15,549 nt of DNA. It comes from Bacillota bacterium (GTDB lineage Bacteria > Bacillota > Clostridia > Acetivibrionales > DSM-2933). Below are positions 13,180 through 15,549 of the stretch, in pieces (positions within the stretch are counted from its first letter, which is position 1; the number at the start of each line of letters is the position of its first letter). The stretch covers positions 1-15,549 of the forward strand of contig JAEYYB010000077.1 in the NCBI GenBank assembly GCA_023430975.1, written 5' to 3'. The notes under the pieces are model-generated. The model was not told where the DNA came from, ran no database searches, and saw only the letters and a list, made by a program, of their open reading frames with translations. The position numbers and the translations under genes are program-made.

Positions 13180-15279
13180 TTATAAGAAGCTAAGTCCTTC
13201 TATTTTTCCCTCAAATTTTTCTTTTACAGCCATTTTTATTCTTATATTTTCGTCATTTGCAAGCCTCGGATCCTCTGTAATCATATTGACTGCTGCTTCC
13301 TGAGCTATTTTGAGTATTTCCATATCCTTATAGAGATTGGCAATTTTGAGCTCCGGCAGTCCGTGCTGCCTGGTTCCGAAAAATTCTCCCGGTCCCCTCA
13401 GCTCCAAATCCTTTTCCGAAATGACAAACCCATCATTTGTTTTTTCCATAACTTTCATTCTTTCCTTTGCTACAGCACCTTTACCCTCATTAAATAGAAT
13501 GCAAAAAGACTCCTCCTCACCTCTTCCCACTCGCCCTCTCAATTGGTGAAGCTGTGATAACCCAAATCTTTCAGTGTTTTCCACAACCATAACAGTGGCA
13601 TTAGGCACATTAACTCCCACTTCAATTACTGTAGTTGAAACCAATATATCCAGGTTTCCATTAACAAAGTCACCCATAATGGCTTCCTTTTCTTTAGGTT
13701 TCATTTTTCCGTGAACAAGGCCTACTCTCATATCTTTAAAATCATTTTCGGTAATAGTATCTGCCAACTCACTTGCCGACCTGGCACTTATTTCTTCAGA
13801 TTCTTCAACAAGAGGGCACACCATGTATACCTGCCTTCCCTCTTTCACCTTTTTTCTTATAAAGTCATATATCCTTTGCCTCATCCCGTTATCTACCGCA
13901 TATGTTTTAATAGGCTTTCTGCCTGAAGGAAGCTCATTTATTATGGATATATCCAGGTCTCCATACAGTATGAGTGCGAGTGTTCTTGGGATAGGTGTTG
14001 CAGTCATAACAAGAACATCAGTGTCATTTCCTTTTTTTGACAGAACAGCCCTTTGTCTGACTCCAAACCTGTGCTGCTCGTCCGTAACAACAAGTCCTAG
14101 AGAATTAAACTCCACCTTGTCCTCTAATAGTGCATGGGTGCCAATGAGAATATGGATTTCACCATTTTTCAATCTCTCAATAGCTTCCCTCTTTTCTTTT
14201 GCAGTCTTGCTTCCTGTCAATAGAGCAACGTTTATATCAAACCCCTTAAACAACTTTGACATGGTTATATAATGCTGTCCGGCCAAAATCTCAGTAGGAA
14301 CCATCAATGCTCCCTGATATCCGCTTAAGACTGCCTTATATAATGCAAGTGCAGCAACAACTGTTTTACCTGATCCTACATCTCCCTGCACAAGCCTGTT
14401 CATCACCTTATCGCTCTCCATATCCCTCTTTATCTCACAAAAAACATTTTCCTGTGCACGAGTAAGAGAAAATGGCAAAGCCTTAATAAAAGCATACATT
14501 CTATCATCATCTTTTTTAAACTTAATGCCCGTTTGTTCTTTATTTAACGCAGTTTTCAAGCTCAAGAGCCCTATCTGCATAAAGAAAAGCTCTTCAAACA
14601 CAATCCTGTATCTGGCATTTTTAAAATCTTCAAAGCTTATTGGAAAATGTATATTTGAATAAGCATAATTTATTTCAGGCAGTTTATAGTTCTCTTTTAT
14701 TGATGAAGGCAGTGACTCTTCAATATTGCTGCCGACAGCATCCATAGCACTTCTTACAGCAGCTCGTATGACATTCTGCGACAAATCCATTGTAGAAGGA
14801 TAGACAGGCACAATTCTGCACATGTTTTTTAATTTATCTTCTCCTGCCTTCTCATATATAGGGTTCTGAATTTCAAGTGTATTGAACTTTCTTGTAATCT
14901 TTCCAAAGAAAATGTACCTTTCCCCTGGTTTAAATACGTTTTTAATATAGGGCTGATTAAACCATGACGCAGTAACAGAGCCTGTTTCATCTTTTATAAC
15001 AAGCTTGCTTATTGTAAACCCTCTTCTAGGTCGGTGTTCAGTGACCCTGGATGATACTTGGCCCTCAAAAGCACATTTTTCATCATCCTGAAGCTCATTT
15101 ATCTTTTTTATATTATTGCGGTCTTCATACTCACGAGGAAAATAAGAAACCAAATCTTCGATATTAAAAATACCCAGCCTGTGAAACAGCTTTTCCCTGA
15201 CTTCACCTATTCCTTTTAAATATTTTATGGGCTTTTTAATAACCTCTTTTATATCATAATTTTGAGTATTACCTTTCAT
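13180..15279 (-). CDS. recG: ATP-dependent DNA helicase RecG
   Basis: 699 residues, near the usual RecG length. The ATG (15279-15277) follows GGAG by ten bases. RecG drives regression of stalled replication forks and branch migration of Holliday junctions and R-loops. An N-terminal wedge region with an OB fold spans about 10-160 (FEGQVSSRVTEHRPRRGFTI, then KLVIKDETGSVTASWFN). Walker A is GDVGSGKT (299-306), the DExH box is DEQH (400-403), motif III is TATPIPRT (426-433), and the C-terminal helicase lobe includes LVHGKM, STTVIEVGVNVP and QLRGRVGRG. The TRG-type end (GPGEFFGTRQHGLPELKIAN) is present. It is followed by the separate rsmD promoter. No clear promoter of its own is seen. Confidence 0.97.
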   Translation of the reverse strand: MKGNTQNYDIKEVIKKPIKYLKGIGEVREKLFHRLGIFNIEDLVSYFPREYEDRNNIKKINELQDDEKCAFEGQVSSRVTEHRPRRGFTISKLVIKDETGSVTASWFNQPYIKNVFKPGERYIFFGKITRKFNTLEIQNPIYEKAGEDKLKNMCRIVPVYPSTMDLSQNVIRAAVRSAMDAVGSNIEESLPSSIKENYKLPEINYAYSNIHFPISFEDFKNARYRIVFEELFFMQIGLLSLKTALNKEQTGIKFKKDDDRMYAFIKALPFSLTRAQENVFCEIKRDMESDKVMNRLVQGDVGSGKTVVAALALYKAVLSGYQGALMVPTEILAGQHYITMSKLFKGFDINVALLTGSKTAKEKREAIERLKNGEIHILIGTHALLEDKVEFNSLGLVVTDEQHRFGVRQRAVLSKKGNDTDVLVMTATPIPRTLALILYGDLDISIINELPSGRKPIKTYAVDNGMRQRIYDFIRKKVKEGRQVYMVCPLVEESEEISARSASELADTITENDFKDMRVGLVHGKMKPKEKEAIMGDFVNGNLDILVSTTVIEVGVNVPNATVMVVENTERFGLSQLHQLRGRVGRGEEESFCILFNEGKGAVAKERMKVMEKTNDGFVISEKDLELRGPGEFFGTRQHGLPELKIANLYKDMEILKIAQEAAVNMITEDPRLANDENIRIKMAVKEKFEGKIEGLSFL

Positions 15280-15443
15280 ATAAAAAATTCTCCGTCTATA
15301 AAAATAAATTAATTTTTATATTTCAATCAGAACTTATGTTTCATTTGTATTTTAACATATATGCATTAAAAGTACTATCAGGAATGACTCAAAAATATTA
15401 ACGTATATTTTTAGACACAAATAAAATGGTTAAATGAAAAAGT

Positions 15444-15515
15444 AAAATCCACTTTGTAAGATTAAAATCCATCCCCTTTAGAAAATTTAGTGATTTTTCT
15501 AAAAGAGGTGGATTT
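15444..15515 (+). promoter_or_regulatory. Long hairpin that buries the ribosome site of the next gene
   Basis: Arms 15465-15485 and 15495-15515 pair over 21 positions with one G-T wobble and two mismatches around a 9-base loop. The right arm contains AGAGGTGG, the only ribosome site for the ATG at 15519. A second strand AAAATCCAC (15444-15452) is an exact complement of GTGGATTTT (15508-15516), so two exclusive foldings exist. A run of six Ts (15513-15518) also makes it look like a terminator. Confidence 0.5.
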
Positions 15516-15518
15516 TTT

Positions 15519-15549
15519 ATGCGGGTAAATTGTTGTTTTTCATTATTTT
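15519..15549 (+). CDS. Start of an unidentified plus-strand gene (runs off window)
   Basis: ATG at 15519, seven bases after the ribosome-like AGAGGTGG, opening MRVNCCFSLF before the window ends. Ten codons are too few to assign a family. It is divergent from recG. The ribosome site lies inside a hairpin, so if the gene is real its translation is probably restrained. Confidence 0.35.
   Translation, partial: MRVNCCFSLF

Noticed and set aside
15280..15463. Possible known riboswitch upstream of the right-edge gene
   Set aside because: I looked for the conserved cores of c-di-GMP and cobalamin riboswitches and saw none; only the hairpin and competing strand are supported.

Overview
The window comes from a low-GC Gram-positive anaerobe of the cellulosome-forming clostridia (Acetivibrio/Ruminiclostridium thermocellum and Pseudobacteroides cellulosolvens group). 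The AT-rich intergenic DNA, strong GGAGG-type ribosome sites, SLH-anchored surface protein and a secreted GH43 enzyme ending in an X module plus type II-like dockerin all point there. The species cannot be fixed from the sequence alone. An enzyme carrying a type II dockerin would fit P. cellulosolvens, where cohesin-dockerin types are swapped relative to C. thermocellum, but that is inference.

Layout. Bases 1-273 (minus) hold the first 91 codons of an Rhs/polymorphic-toxin type protein that runs off the left edge. A 467-base gap with a good promoter leads to a large secreted SLH protein (741-3311, plus), closed by a strong hairpin. Next is a membrane-anchored transglutaminase-like protein (3515-4489, plus). 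Just behind it lies a broken dockerin tail. A bidirectional terminator separates these from the convergent GH43-CBM13-X-dockerin enzyme (4678-6711, minus). Upstream of that enzyme, on the plus strand, is a second decayed dockerin tail (about 6839-6955). It is followed by an unrecognised membrane protein (7080-8258, plus) whose promoter sits in an operator-like palindrome.

The right half is mostly housekeeping genes on the minus strand: cobT (own consensus promoter), an LtaS-type phosphoglycerol transferase, then the rsmD-coaD-coiled-coil-protein cluster and recG. At the far right a plus-strand reading frame begins at 15519, with its ribosome site buried in a long hairpin.

How the parts fit. 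The left half is a surface and secretome region: an anchored Ig/DUF11 protein, a probable extracellular transglutaminase-fold protein and a beta-1,3-galactan-degrading cellulosomal enzyme. The two dead plus-strand dockerin tails flanking the live minus-strand dockerin gene show that this locus once held other dockerin proteins, since lost by rearrangement. The most unusual single points are the apparent AUU start codon of rsmD, the two dockerin fossils, the X-dockerin on a galactanase, and the hairpin that hides the ribosome site at the right edge.
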